A DNA stretch of 7,945 bases from Muribaculaceae bacterium (GCA_016302215.1 JAEDNZ010000088.1:1-7945); one strand, 5' to 3'. Positions 1 through 7,376 are shown, counted from the stretch's first letter. Translations and numbers: made by a program. Notes: a model not told the origin generated them from the sequence alone.

Positions 1-1451
1 TCGTTGAGCTTGGAGCCGCGCTGCCCCACGGTGATGCCCTTCTCGTTGCGGTTCTCAAACCTGGCGTACTTGGCCTGGAAGTTCAACTTGACATCGCCGA
101 CCGAGCCGCTACGGTGCTTGGCGATGATAAACTCGGCCTCACCGCGGATATCGCGACCCTCTGCATCGACACCTGACTTGTTGTAGTATTCCGGGCGGTG
201 GATAAAGCAGACCATATCGGCGTCTTGCTCTATGGCGCCGGACTCGCGCAGGTCAGAGAGCTGCGGCCGCTTGTCGTCGGAGCGCGTCTCCACCGAGCGG
301 TTGAGCTGTGAGAGGGCTATGATAGGGATTGACAGCTCCTTGGCGAGCTGCTTGAGCGAGCGCGATATCATGCTGACCTCTTGCTCGCGCGAGCCGAATT
401 TCATGCCTGTGGCATTCATCAGCTGCAAGTAGTCAATGATGATGCACTGGATATTATGCTCTCTGACGAGACGACGCGCCTTGGTGCGCAGCTCAAAGAC
501 CGAAAGCGCCGGCGTGTCATCGATATAGATGGGGGCGCCGTTGAGGTGGCGCAGACGTGCCATAATCTGCTGCCACTCGGCCGGGGTGATGTTGCCCGAT
601 TTTATCTTGTAGCCGTCCATCTCACACACGTTGGAGATGAGACGGTTGACGAGCTGCACGTTGCTCATCTCAAGCGAGAAGATTGCCAAGGGGGTGTTGT
701 AGTTGACAGCCATATTCTTGGCCATTGACAACACAAAGGCCGTCTTACCCATGGCGGGACGCGCAGCGATAATCACTAAGTCAGACTTCTGCCAGCCGGA
801 GGTGATGGCATCAAGCTCGGTGAAGCCGGTGGCGAGGCCGCTGAGGCCGGTCTCGCGATTTGCAGCCGCCTGCATTATGTTGAGCGCCTCATTGATGACG
901 GGGTCTATCTGCGTGACGTCCTTCTTGACGTTGCGCTGCGAAATCTCAAACAGCTGGCCCTCAGCGGCTTGCAGCAGGTCATCTACGTCGTTGCTCTCAT
1001 CAAACGCCTGGTTCTCGACAAAGGAGGCAAAGCGTATCAGCTCGCGCGCCAGATATTTCTGCGCCACGATGCGCGCGTGAAACTCCACGTGAGCGCCGGA
1101 GGCCACGCCGGCGGTGAGCGCGGTGACGTAAGCCATGCCGCCGGCCTCCTCGAGGGTGTTGTTGAGACGCAGCTGGTCGATGACGGTAATCAGGTCAATG
1201 GGGCGCTGCGAGGCGCCGAGTGTCTGTATAGCCTCGTAGATGCGGCGGTGCATGGGCTCATAGAAGCTGTCGGGCTTGAGGATGTCGCAGACGATGGTGT
1301 AGGCATCTTTCTCAAGCATCAGTGCGCCGATGACGGCTTTCTCCACCTCGATGTCGCGAGGCACCACGCGCCCCGGCACATCAGGGATAACCTGCTGTAT
1401 GGCCGATTGCTTTTGGCGGCGTGGACCGGTTGTATTGTTGTTATTATCCAT
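1..1451 (-). CDS. dnaB: Replicative DNA helicase DnaB (3' end cut by window edge)
   Basis: Ring-shaped replicative helicase that unwinds DNA ahead of the fork and recruits primase. The reading frame begins at the ATG at 1451 and stays open to base 1, giving 483 codons. Family members are usually somewhat longer, so only a short C-terminal tail should be missing. After a polar N-terminus, residues about 30-135 form the DnaB N-terminal domain, starting PRDIEVEKAVIGALML. The RecA-like ATPase domain follows: Walker A ARPAMGKT with Lys236, the catalytic-Glu segment FSLEMS (Glu261), Walker B IIIDYLQL with Asp340, the SQLNRSVE segment near 381-388, and GAIEQDAD at about 405-412. No intein interrupts the gene, although dnaB is a common intein site. 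It has its own Bacteroidetes-type promoter and a short leader. Identity is very secure from the motifs. Confidence 0.97.
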   Translation of the reverse strand, partial: MDNNNNTTGPRRQKQSAIQQVIPDVPGRVVPRDIEVEKAVIGALMLEKDAYTIVCDILKPDSFYEPMHRRIYEAIQTLGASQRPIDLITVIDQLRLNNTLEEAGGMAYVTALTAGVASGAHVEFHARIVAQKYLARELIRFASFVENQAFDESNDVDDLLQAAEGQLFEISQRNVKKDVTQIDPVINEALNIMQAAANRETGLSGLATGFTELDAITSGWQKSDLVIIAARPAMGKTAFVLSMAKNMAVNYNTPLAIFSLEMSNVQLVNRLISNVCEMDGYKIKSGNITPAEWQQIMARLRHLNGAPIYIDDTPALSVFELRTKARRLVREHNIQCIIIDYLQLMNATGMKFGSREQEVSMISRSLKQLAKELSIPIIALSQLNRSVETRSDDKRPQLSDLRESGAIEQDADMVCFIHRPEYYNKSGVDAEGRDIRGEAEFIIAKHRSGSVGDVKLNFQAKYARFENRNEKGITVGQRGSKLN

Positions 1452-1473
1452 ATTTGTGATTAAAGCGTCGATG

Positions 1474-1481
1474 CAAAGGTA
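1474..1481 (-). promoter_or_regulatory. Putative dnaB promoter, -7 element
   Basis: On the minus strand this reads TACCTTTG, an exact match to the Bacteroidetes -7 consensus TAnnTTTG. It lies 22 bases before the dnaB ATG, which implies a leader of roughly 15-20 bases. The -33 region is weak: a TTTA about 15 bases upstream is the nearest candidate and no clean TTG is present at the ideal distance. The assignment rests on the exact -7 match and its position. Confidence 0.6.
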
Positions 1482-1558
1482 GCGATTATCGCGCTGTAAA
1501 GCGAGGCGCTGGCCAATAAGTTTTCATCAAGTTATCAACAGTGGGGCGGCTCGCCGCG

Positions 1559-2395
1559 TCAGTGTATCAAAGCCTCTACTATGTGATAGAAAATAGCGAT
1601 GGCCGCAAAGATGGTGGTGACATACACCACGGCGCTGACCAGCAGGAAGCACAGCATCATAGCAATGCGCTTGGGCCACGGCCGTATGGGGAAGGCCTTG
1701 CCGAGCGCCAAGAGGCCCATGACCACAAGGGCACTGTTGGTGAGCACATCTGACACCGAGGGGCTGATAATCTCTACGGGGAAGAACACAAAGTCGTAAA
1801 TTATGCCGGCCGAGAACATATAAATCGTGGCCGTGAGATACTCGGCAAAGTTGAAGCGCCGACTGCCGTGCTTGTAATAGACCAAGTAGCAGACGCCGGC
1901 CAGAGGCAAAGCCATGACCATATACAATATGGTGTCGCTCTCGATAATCATATTGATGATGCGCGAGAAGTATTCCAGCGTCTCTATGTTCACCTTAGGC
2001 GACGTGGGCGTGATGTTAGTGCCTATCAGTGCATCGATAATATGGTAAATGACGTAAGTGTAAAGCGAGAGCTGTATGAGCATCGTCACCGGCGGCGAGT
2101 ATTTGACACGCTTGCCGGCGAGGTATTCTCTGATGACCTCCCAAGGGTGTATCAGCAGCCCCCAAAAAGTGGCGAGAAAACCGGCCGTGAGGCGTGCAAA
2201 GCTGGCGCCGGCGCCGGCCGAGAAGGCGCGCATATTGATGCGCGTGGCGGCGGTGGATTGGCCGCAGCTCGGACAGTAATTGTCATAGCACAAGGTGCCG
2301 CAATTGAGGCATTTGACAGGCTCGCCTGAGGTGGCGGCAGGGGTCGTGGCTGCTTCAGTATCCGGGGTGGCGGGGTGATTGGTATCCATTGTCAT
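1559..2395 (-). CDS. DUF3667 zinc-ribbon integral membrane protein
   Basis: A 278-residue protein of unknown function matching the DUF3667 pattern. After a Thr/Pro/Ala-rich N-terminus, a four-cysteine zinc ribbon (Cys29, Cys32, Cys41, Cys44; CLNCG then CPSCGQ) is followed by the family hallmark at about 84-102, HPWEVIREYLAGKRVKYSPP, which precedes the hydrophobic part. Likely membrane spans lie near residues 103-123, 155-174, 187-207, 217-233 and 243-272. The topology is probably a cytoplasmic zinc ribbon with a membrane-embedded C-terminal half. A second ATG two codons downstream (2389) is an equally possible start. The gene follows the small TPR gene on the same strand with 61 bases between them, so the two are probably co-transcribed. 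No enzymatic motif is visible. The family assignment comes from recalled motifs; the role is unknown. Confidence 0.85.
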   Translation of the reverse strand: MTMDTNHPATPDTEAATTPAATSGEPVKCLNCGTLCYDNYCPSCGQSTAATRINMRAFSAGAGASFARLTAGFLATFWGLLIHPWEVIREYLAGKRVKYSPPVTMLIQLSLYTYVIYHIIDALIGTNITPTSPKVNIETLEYFSRIINMIIESDTILYMVMALPLAGVCYLVYYKHGSRRFNFAEYLTATIYMFSAGIIYDFVFFPVEIISPSVSDVLTNSALVVMGLLALGKAFPIRPWPKRIAMMLCFLLVSAVVYVTTIFAAIAIFYHIVEALIH

Positions 2396-2402
2396 AACGG
2401 GC

Positions 2403-2426
2403 TGATAGTGATAGTGATGGTGATGA
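2403..2426. repeat. Four tandem hexamers (TGATRG-like) before DUF3667 gene
   Basis: On the plus strand four successive six-base units read TGATAG, TGATAG, TGATGG, TGATGA. They sit in the 61-base gap between the TPR and DUF3667 genes, seven bases upstream of the DUF3667 start. On the minus strand they read in frame with the downstream ATG as a His/Tyr-rich stretch (HHHHYHYQ), but no ATG, GTG or TTG precedes it before an in-frame stop at 2453-2455. It is therefore most likely untranslated leader. Confidence 0.6.
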
Positions 2427-2456
2427 AAAAGACCTATACGGCTCAGCTGTGGCTAA

Positions 2457-2705
2457 TCAGGGATTATACAAATCATGATTGAAGAAGTCCATGACGCTGC
2501 GCGACATCTCTAAGGCCTGCACGGCCGCCGACTCGGGATTGATGGCTGCGGCGCGCTCATAGTCGGAGATGGCCGCGCCATAGCGGCCGAGACTCCAATA
2601 CAGCATGCCGCGATGCAGATACAGAGCATCATCGTGAGGGTGCTCCGCTATCTGCCGGGTGAGGGCTTCTACCTCCTGTGAAATATTATTTGAGCCGTCT
2701 ATCAT
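2457..2705 (-). CDS. Small TPR-repeat protein
   Basis: An 82-residue protein that is mostly one tetratricopeptide repeat plus a flanking helix on each side. Residues about 26-59 show the canonical pattern: DALYLHRGMLYWSLGRY, then AAISDYERAAAINP. TPR proteins act as protein-protein scaffolds, and nothing indicates the partner here. There is no signal peptide or membrane segment, so it is probably cytoplasmic. The frame can be extended to a TTG at 2714, but the ATG at 2705 is preferred because it gives a natural start (MIDGSN) behind an A-rich leader. The gene lies first in a probable two-gene unit with the DUF3667 gene, about 28 bases from the likely transcription start. The fold is clear; the function is unknown. 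Confidence 0.82.
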   Translation of the reverse strand: MIDGSNNISQEVEALTRQIAEHPHDDALYLHRGMLYWSLGRYGAAISDYERAAAINPESAAVQALEMSRSVMDFFNHDLYNP

Positions 2706-2724
2706 AATTTGCAATTTTTTTCGT

Positions 2725-2732
2725 TATATTTG
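2725..2732 (+). promoter_or_regulatory. Putative phosphatase-gene promoter, -7 element
   Basis: TATATTTG is an exact match to the Bacteroidetes TAnnTTTG -7 element, placed 61 bases before the phosphatase ATG. The -33 region is poor: a TTTG at 2708-2711 is only 13 bases upstream, which is closer than usual. This may be a weaker or activator-dependent promoter than the opposing one. Confidence 0.5.
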
Positions 2733-2746
2733 AAAAGTCAAATTTA
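2725..2746. repeat. Inverted repeat joining two divergent -7 elements
   Basis: The left arm TATATTTGA (2725-2733) and the right arm TCAAATTTA (2738-2746) are reverse complements except for one position, separated by AAAG. Each arm contains a -7 element, one for each direction. The symmetry may simply come from two back-to-back promoter elements, or it may mark a regulator site. Both polymerase footprints would overlap here. Confidence 0.7.
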
Positions 2747-2769
2747 ATAATAAGATTTCACACCAACAA
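2739..2769 (-). promoter_or_regulatory. Putative promoter for TPR-DUF3667 unit
   Basis: On the minus strand, 2739-2746 reads TAAATTTG, an exact TAnnTTTG -7 match. A TTG at 2767-2769 lies 20 bases upstream, close to the usual -33 spacing in Bacteroidetes. Transcription would start near 2732, leaving a leader of about 27 bases before the ATG at 2705. Its -7 element is one arm of an inverted repeat shared with the rightward promoter. Confidence 0.6.
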
Positions 2770-2793
2770 GAAAAAAGCCATATATCTCACGTG

Positions 2794-4074
2794 ATGAAAC
2801 GCCTCACTATATTTTTTGCTGCTGCAATGGTCAGCGCCGGGCTATGGGCCTCAGACCCTATGTCAACTAACTACAGCGCGCTGCAGTGCTGCGGCACTAT
2901 GATGCCCTACCCCGCCGTCGCCGCTGCCGGCAACAGCACCCCTGACAGCCTCACGGCCGTGATGATCAACCATGTGGGGCGCCACGGCTCGCGCTATGCC
3001 GCCTCGGCCACCCACTGCACCACGCTGCGCGAGGCGCTGCTTGGCGCCGAAGCTCAAAAGACCATCACCGCCACCGGGCGCAAGCTGCTCGCCCTCACTG
3101 ACTATGTGATGAGCGTCAGCGCCAATCGCTGGGGCGCGCTCGACTCGCTGGGCGAGGCTGAGCAGAGGGCGATAGCCACACGCATGTTTGACCGCTACAC
3201 CGATGTCTTCACCAAAGGCCGCGTAGAGGCTGTCTCGTCATATTCGCCGCGCTGCATGATGAGCATGTATGCCTTCACCCACCAGCTGGCGCGCCTTGAC
3301 AACCACGTGGAGGTGACCACGGGTTCAGGCCGCCGCTACTCGGCGCTGCTGCGCCCCTTTGACGTCAGCACCGACTATCAGGACTTTCGCAAGAGCAATG
3401 CCTGGCGCCCGGCCTACGACCAATATGTGGCGTCGGTGTGCCCCACCACGGCGATACGCCGCGCTGTGGGCGAAGGCTATGAGTTTGAGACCGAGGCCGA
3501 TGCGCGCGAGCTGGCAATGACCGAATATTATGTGTTGGCGAGCCTCGAAGCCATGGGCCTGGAGTTTGACAGCAAGAGCTATTTCACCGCCGACGAGCTC
3601 AACGCTCTGTGGTCGTGCTTCAACCTGCGCGAGTACCTCCAGCGGTCGGCCTCGACAATATCATCTACGCCGGCCGACATAGCGGCAGAGCTGCTGCAAG
3701 AGCTGATAAGCACCACCGATGCAGCCACGAAGGCCAAAGGCGCCGACTATGCCTCGGTGATACTGCGCTTTGGCCACGCCGAGACGCTGCTGCCGCTGCT
3801 GTCGCTGCTGCGCCTGCCGGGCTGCTACTATCTGACCAACTATTTTGACACCGTAGGTCTGCACTGGCGCAACTTCGAAATCGCGCCGATGTCAGCCAAC
3901 ACACAGCTGATACTTTACCGTGCCAAAGGATCGGGCCGCCACTATGTGAGCTTGCTGCTCAACGAGCAGCCCGTGGCGCTTATCCCTAACAGCGATGAAG
4001 TAATCGTGGCGTGGGACACGGCACGCACCTTCATGGAGCGCTGCATTCCGCTATATGCCTCCGTGAGCGAATAG
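2794..4074 (+). CDS. Exported histidine acid phosphatase, Minpp/phytase type
   Basis: A 426-residue protein of histidine phosphatase clade 2, the group containing phytases and multiple inositol-polyphosphate phosphatase (Minpp). Members remove phosphates through a phosphohistidine intermediate. The N-terminus is a typical signal peptide (MKRLTIFFAAAMVSAGLWA, cleavage probably before SDP) without a lipobox, so it should be periplasmic or vesicle-borne. The active-site motif RHGSRY covers residues 63-68 with nucleophile His64. The distal motif is HAE at 328-330, the variant typical of Minpp, in place of the HD of classical phytases and acid phosphatases. Length is normal for bacterial Minpp. 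The frame can be read from a GTG at 2791, but the adjacent ATG at 2794 is the better start. Phytate or other inositol phosphates are the likely substrate by family; another phosphomonoester cannot be excluded. The gene stands alone on its strand. Confidence 0.88.
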   Translation: MKRLTIFFAAAMVSAGLWASDPMSTNYSALQCCGTMMPYPAVAAAGNSTPDSLTAVMINHVGRHGSRYAASATHCTTLREALLGAEAQKTITATGRKLLALTDYVMSVSANRWGALDSLGEAEQRAIATRMFDRYTDVFTKGRVEAVSSYSPRCMMSMYAFTHQLARLDNHVEVTTGSGRRYSALLRPFDVSTDYQDFRKSNAWRPAYDQYVASVCPTTAIRRAVGEGYEFETEADARELAMTEYYVLASLEAMGLEFDSKSYFTADELNALWSCFNLREYLQRSASTISSTPADIAAELLQELISTTDAATKAKGADYASVILRFGHAETLLPLLSLLRLPGCYYLTNYFDTVGLHWRNFEIAPMSANTQLILYRAKGSGRHYVSLLLNEQPVALIPNSDEVIVAWDTARTFMERCIPLYASVSE

Positions 4075-4078
4075 GCCG

Positions 4079-5098
4079 TCAGCGCGCACTCTTGCCCGGC
4101 ATCACCAGGTCGCTGAATTTCTTTCTGCCCTTGATGAAGTATTGCACCACTATGTTGGGCCGCCCCACGAGGAGGTCCTCCTTGGGGTGTGTGGATTTGT
4201 ATTCACGCTTCATCCTGACATAGTCGCGATGAGCACTCCACACCGCAAAAGCATTGTCCCAATCACGCGCAAACACAAACCGGATCCATGCCAGCATGTC
4301 GAGCAGGCGACGCACAAACAGGCGGCGCCATCTCACATTATCGGGCAAGTTCTTATGCATCATCACCAGGTTGTTGCGGAAATTCAGGAATGTCTTGCGC
4401 GGGCTATTGGCCGGCAGCGATCCACCGCCGAGGTGATATATCACCGACTGCGGCACGGCATATATCTTATATCCCATCAGCTTGATACGCCAGCAGAGGT
4501 CTATCTCCTCCATGTGTGCAAAGAATTCGGGGTCCAGGCCGCCGGCCTCAAGGTATAGGTCGGTGCGAATGGCCAGGGCGGCACCGGTGGCCCAGAACAC
4601 CTCGGCGATGCTGTCATATTGGCCGTGGTCAATCTCGCAGTCGGCAAAGAGGCGGCCGCGGCAGTAAGGATAACCGTTGCGGTCAATATATCCGCCGCAT
4701 GCTCCGGCATACTCAAAGCGCTCGGGCTCGCGGTAGCTGAGCACCTTAGGCTGGCAAGCTCCGGCCTGCGGATTAGCCTCCAGGAAATCCACCAAGGGTT
4801 GCAGCCAGCCCTCACCGGGCGCCACATCGCTGTTGAGGAGCACCGTGATGGGATAGTCGCGATACTCGGCTATTGCCCTGTTGTAGCCATCGGCATATCC
4901 GTGGTTACGCAAGAAGCGATGCAACTTGACCGTCGGAAACTCTTCGCTCACGAGCCTGACAGAGCCGTCATTGCTGCCGTTATCAGCCACGATGACGTCG
5001 GCAAGCTCGGGGTCAGTGGTAGCGATGACCTTGGGCAGGTACTCGCGCAGGAGCTTTTCGCCCTCCCAGTTTAGTATTATTACAGCAACTTTTTTCAA
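4079..5098 (-). CDS. Family 2 glycosyltransferase (rhamnosyltransferase-like)
   Basis: A GT2 (GT-A fold) enzyme that transfers a sugar from a nucleotide donor, probably to an envelope polysaccharide or lipopolysaccharide acceptor at the cytoplasmic membrane face. It has 339 residues from the chosen start. The motifs in order are VAVIILNWEGE at 4-14 (most relatives have NWNG), the nucleotide-binding VADNGSNDGS at 37-46, LLNSDV at 87-92 with the metal-site Asp91, WATGAALAIR at 169-178, and FFAHMEEIDLCWR at 192-204. The C-terminus is basic, with a hydrophobic patch near 265-275. The frame is open back to 5278, but those 60 codons lie in the upstream acyltransferase gene and do not resemble the family. 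The TTG at 5098 gives the canonical MKKVAVIILNW start, 37 bases after the previous stop. The acceptor and donor sugars are unknown. Confidence 0.88.
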   Translation of the reverse strand: MKKVAVIILNWEGEKLLREYLPKVIATTDPELADVIVADNGSNDGSVRLVSEEFPTVKLHRFLRNHGYADGYNRAIAEYRDYPITVLLNSDVAPGEGWLQPLVDFLEANPQAGACQPKVLSYREPERFEYAGACGGYIDRNGYPYCRGRLFADCEIDHGQYDSIAEVFWATGAALAIRTDLYLEAGGLDPEFFAHMEEIDLCWRIKLMGYKIYAVPQSVIYHLGGGSLPANSPRKTFLNFRNNLVMMHKNLPDNVRWRRLFVRRLLDMLAWIRFVFARDWDNAFAVWSAHRDYVRMKREYKSTHPKEDLLVGRPNIVVQYFIKGRKKFSDLVMPGKSAR

Positions 5099-5135
5099 TG
5101 TGATTTTGATATAAGAGGTGTGAGTAATTGCAAGA

Positions 5136-6023
5136 TTATGACTGACATAGCTCGGGCGCCACGGGGTGTTTCCACCGGTTGTGTGACCAAAGCCATATTT
5201 CGGGATTGCGGTTGATTGATGACTCAAGCATGCGGGCATAGGTCTCGGTGACGTAGCCGTGGTCTGTGGCGGCGACATCGTCAGCGATGAGGCGCATGGT
5301 GATGCGGTAATGGCCGCGGCTGAGCTTCTCCATGTCCCAATACACGGCGGCCATGCCTAAGCGTCGCGCAAGAGTCTCGGTGCCGGAGATGATGGCCGTG
5401 GGCCGGTTGAGAAACATAGTGTAGTGTCCGGTATCGCCATGGCTGGGCTTTTGGTCGCTCATAAAGCCGGTAATCGACGGCAGACCGGCGCTGCGCAACT
5501 TCAGCAGGGCGCGCATGGCCGTGGTCTTCGGTAGCGAATGGGCGCCGAAGCGCGAGCGCAGAGCGAGCATAATGCGGTCAACGGCGGCATTGCGCAGCGG
5601 TCGATATATCTGGCAGAAGTGTGCATCAACGTCGGGGCGCATCGCCGAGGCCAGGGACACCGATGACGCCCACTCCCAATTGCCTATGTGGGCGAAGTAA
5701 GCTGCCACACTGCGTCCTCGGCGCAACAGTCCATCGGCGATATCGCAGTTGACAAATTGCATGCGTCGCGCCATTTCGGCATCGGAGATATGCAGCATCT
5801 TGATGGTCTCCACTGTAATGTCGGCAAAGTGGCGATAGAAGCGGCGCTCAATGCGGCGGCGGTCGGCAGCAGACTTGTCAGGGTAAGCCTCGCCGAGGTT
5901 GCAGCGCACCACCTTGCGGCGGTAACGCACTATGTGGTACAAAATCACAAAAGCCACATCGGCGAAGACATACAGCACTCCGAGGGGCAGTCGAGCTAAT
6001 ATTTTAAGCAGCCACATAGTCAT
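5136..6023 (-). CDS. lpxL: Lipid A secondary acyltransferase, LpxL/HtrB family
   Basis: A 295-residue inner-membrane enzyme that adds a secondary acyl chain to the lipid A precursor on the cytoplasmic face. A hydrophobic N-terminal helix (about residues 3-31) anchors it. The catalytic HX4E motif is FAHIGNWEWA with His112 and Glu117. Other family marks are QIYRPLRN at about 138-145, FMSDQ at 187-191, FLNRPTAIISGTETLARRL further on, and the C-terminal EIWLWSHNRWKHP. Length is normal. A second ATG at 6017 could be the start instead of 6023. It lies 24 bases after the mtaB stop and 37 bases before the glycosyltransferase, consistent with one transcript. The family is clear. Whether it is the only late acyltransferase in this genome, as in some Bacteroides, cannot be told from the window. 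Confidence 0.93.
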   Translation of the reverse strand: MTMWLLKILARLPLGVLYVFADVAFVILYHIVRYRRKVVRCNLGEAYPDKSAADRRRIERRFYRHFADITVETIKMLHISDAEMARRMQFVNCDIADGLLRRGRSVAAYFAHIGNWEWASSVSLASAMRPDVDAHFCQIYRPLRNAAVDRIMLALRSRFGAHSLPKTTAMRALLKLRSAGLPSITGFMSDQKPSHGDTGHYTMFLNRPTAIISGTETLARRLGMAAVYWDMEKLSRGHYRITMRLIADDVAATDHGYVTETYARMLESSINRNPEIWLWSHNRWKHPVAPELCQS

Positions 6024-6047
6024 AAGCCGGGCATCGTAATTAAGGGT

Positions 6048-7376
6048 TTACAGCTCCAATGTAGCGGAGAGCACCTCGTCAGTGACATTTGCCTCGCCCA
6101 ACCTCACCGGCGCTATCTTGTTGTCGTAATCGGCGGGGTTATCGACATTGACCTGCACCTTAAGGTAATTGTCGGTAAACCCGGACAGCGGGTGTCCGGG
6201 GCGCGGATGCTCAAGCAGCACGGGGCGCACCGTGTCCTTGAACGATGCGGCAAAGTCCGCCCACTTGCGCTCACTCAGGGCGAGCATGCGGCGAGTGCGA
6301 CGATGCTTCTCCTCCGGCGCTACGATGTGAGGTATCTCAAGGGCACGGGTGCCGGGGCGCTCAGAGTAAGTGAAGACGTGCAGCCTCGACACCGGCAGCG
6401 ACTCGATGAAATGATACGACTGCTCAAAGCACTCATCAGTCTCGCCGCGCGCCCCCACGATAAGGTCTATGCCGATAAAGGCATCGGGGATAGCCCGGCG
6501 TATGGTGTCCATCTTGCGAGCAAAGAGCGCCGTGTCATAGTGGCGTCGCATGAGCTGCAGCACATGGTCGCTGCCACTCTGCAGCGGCACGTGGAAGTGG
6601 GGCATGAAGCGGCGTGCATCGCGCGCCACCCACTCAATCATCTCATCGGTGAGGAGGTTAGGCTCTATTGACGATATGCGATAGCGCTCTATGCCGTCAA
6701 CGTCATCGAGGGCCTTGATAAGGTCAAAGAAAGTGTCGGAACGGCCCTTGCCGAAATCGCCGATGTTGACACCGGTGATTACAATCTCCTTGCCTCCCTC
6801 GGCGGCTACGGCGGCGGCCTGAGCCACCAGCTCGTCGATGGTAGCGGAGCGCGAGCGGCCACGTGCCTTGGGAATAGTGCAGTAAGAGCACCAATAGTCG
6901 CAGCCGTCCTGCACCTTGAGGAAATAGCGAGTGCGGTCACCTCGCGAACACGATGGCATAAACGAGCGCAGGTCCTTGGCCGGCGTGACGTGGCACTCAT
7001 TGTCGCCGCTATGAATGTATCGGTCAACAAAATCGGCAATGTCAAGTTTGCGGTCTATTCCGGCCACGATTGCCACGCCGGGCAGGGCGCTCACCTCATC
7101 GCTTTTGAGCTGGGCGTAGCAGCCGGTGACCACGATGGCTGCGCCGGGATAGCGACGGTGGAGCGAGCGTATGGTCTGCCGGCATTTCTTGTCGGCGAGC
7201 TCGGTGACGCTGCAGCTGTTGATGACGATGAAGTCAGGCTCCTCGCCGCCGCTGACGCGCCTGACGCCGTGCTCAGCCATAAGACGAGCCACGGTAGAGG
7301 TCTCAGCAAAGTTGAGCTTGCAGCCAAAGGTATGGTAGAGGGCGGTGCGGGTGCCGAATGTATCTTTATCAATCAT
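6048..7376 (-). CDS. mtaB: tRNA t6A37 methylthiotransferase MtaB
   Basis: A radical-SAM enzyme that adds a methylthio group to N6-threonylcarbamoyladenosine at position 37 of ANN-decoding tRNAs, giving ms2t6A. It has 442 residues. The N-terminal UPF0004 domain carries three auxiliary-cluster cysteines: Cys19 in FGCKLN, Cys55 in INSCSVTE and Cys86 in TGCYAQ. The radical-SAM cluster is CDYWCSYC, with Cys159, Cys163 and Cys166. The C-terminal part (about 380-442, including GFTDNYLKVQV) matches the TRAM RNA-binding domain. The sequence FGCKLN and the overall layout favour MtaB over MiaB or RimO. Its ATG overlaps the stop of the aminotransferase by one base (TGATG), so the two are probably translationally coupled. 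It is complete with no anomalies. Confidence 0.95.
   Translation of the reverse strand: MIDKDTFGTRTALYHTFGCKLNFAETSTVARLMAEHGVRRVSGGEEPDFIVINSCSVTELADKKCRQTIRSLHRRYPGAAIVVTGCYAQLKSDEVSALPGVAIVAGIDRKLDIADFVDRYIHSGDNECHVTPAKDLRSFMPSCSRGDRTRYFLKVQDGCDYWCSYCTIPKARGRSRSATIDELVAQAAAVAAEGGKEIVITGVNIGDFGKGRSDTFFDLIKALDDVDGIERYRISSIEPNLLTDEMIEWVARDARRFMPHFHVPLQSGSDHVLQLMRRHYDTALFARKMDTIRRAIPDAFIGIDLIVGARGETDECFEQSYHFIESLPVSRLHVFTYSERPGTRALEIPHIVAPEEKHRRTRRMLALSERKWADFAASFKDTVRPVLLEHPRPGHPLSGFTDNYLKVQVNVDNPADYDNKIAPVRLGEANVTDEVLSATLEL

Noticed and set aside
1532..1540. TTATCAACA upstream of dnaB, resembling a DnaA box (TTATCCACA)
   Set aside because: It has one mismatch at a conserved position and is a single copy. 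There is no cluster of boxes and no AT-rich unwinding region, so neither an origin nor DnaA control of dnaB is supported.
1546..1557. GC-rich inverted repeat GCGGC-TC-GCCGC just after the DUF3667 stop, possible terminator
   Set aside because: The loop would be too tight, or the stem only four pairs, and no T-run follows on the minus strand.
2714..2714. TTG start for the TPR protein
   Set aside because: It would add only three residues before a good ATG at 2705, and in this A/T-rich leader the TTG is likely to be chance.
4619..5074. Long open frame on the plus strand opposite the glycosyltransferase (151 codons)
   Set aside because: It lies entirely within a well-supported gene on the other strand. 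GC-rich codon use creates such shadows, and the translation shows no domain.
6192..6671. Plus-strand open frame of 159 codons opposite mtaB
   Set aside because: It is antisense to a complete, motif-rich mtaB gene, with no recognisable domain or promoter.
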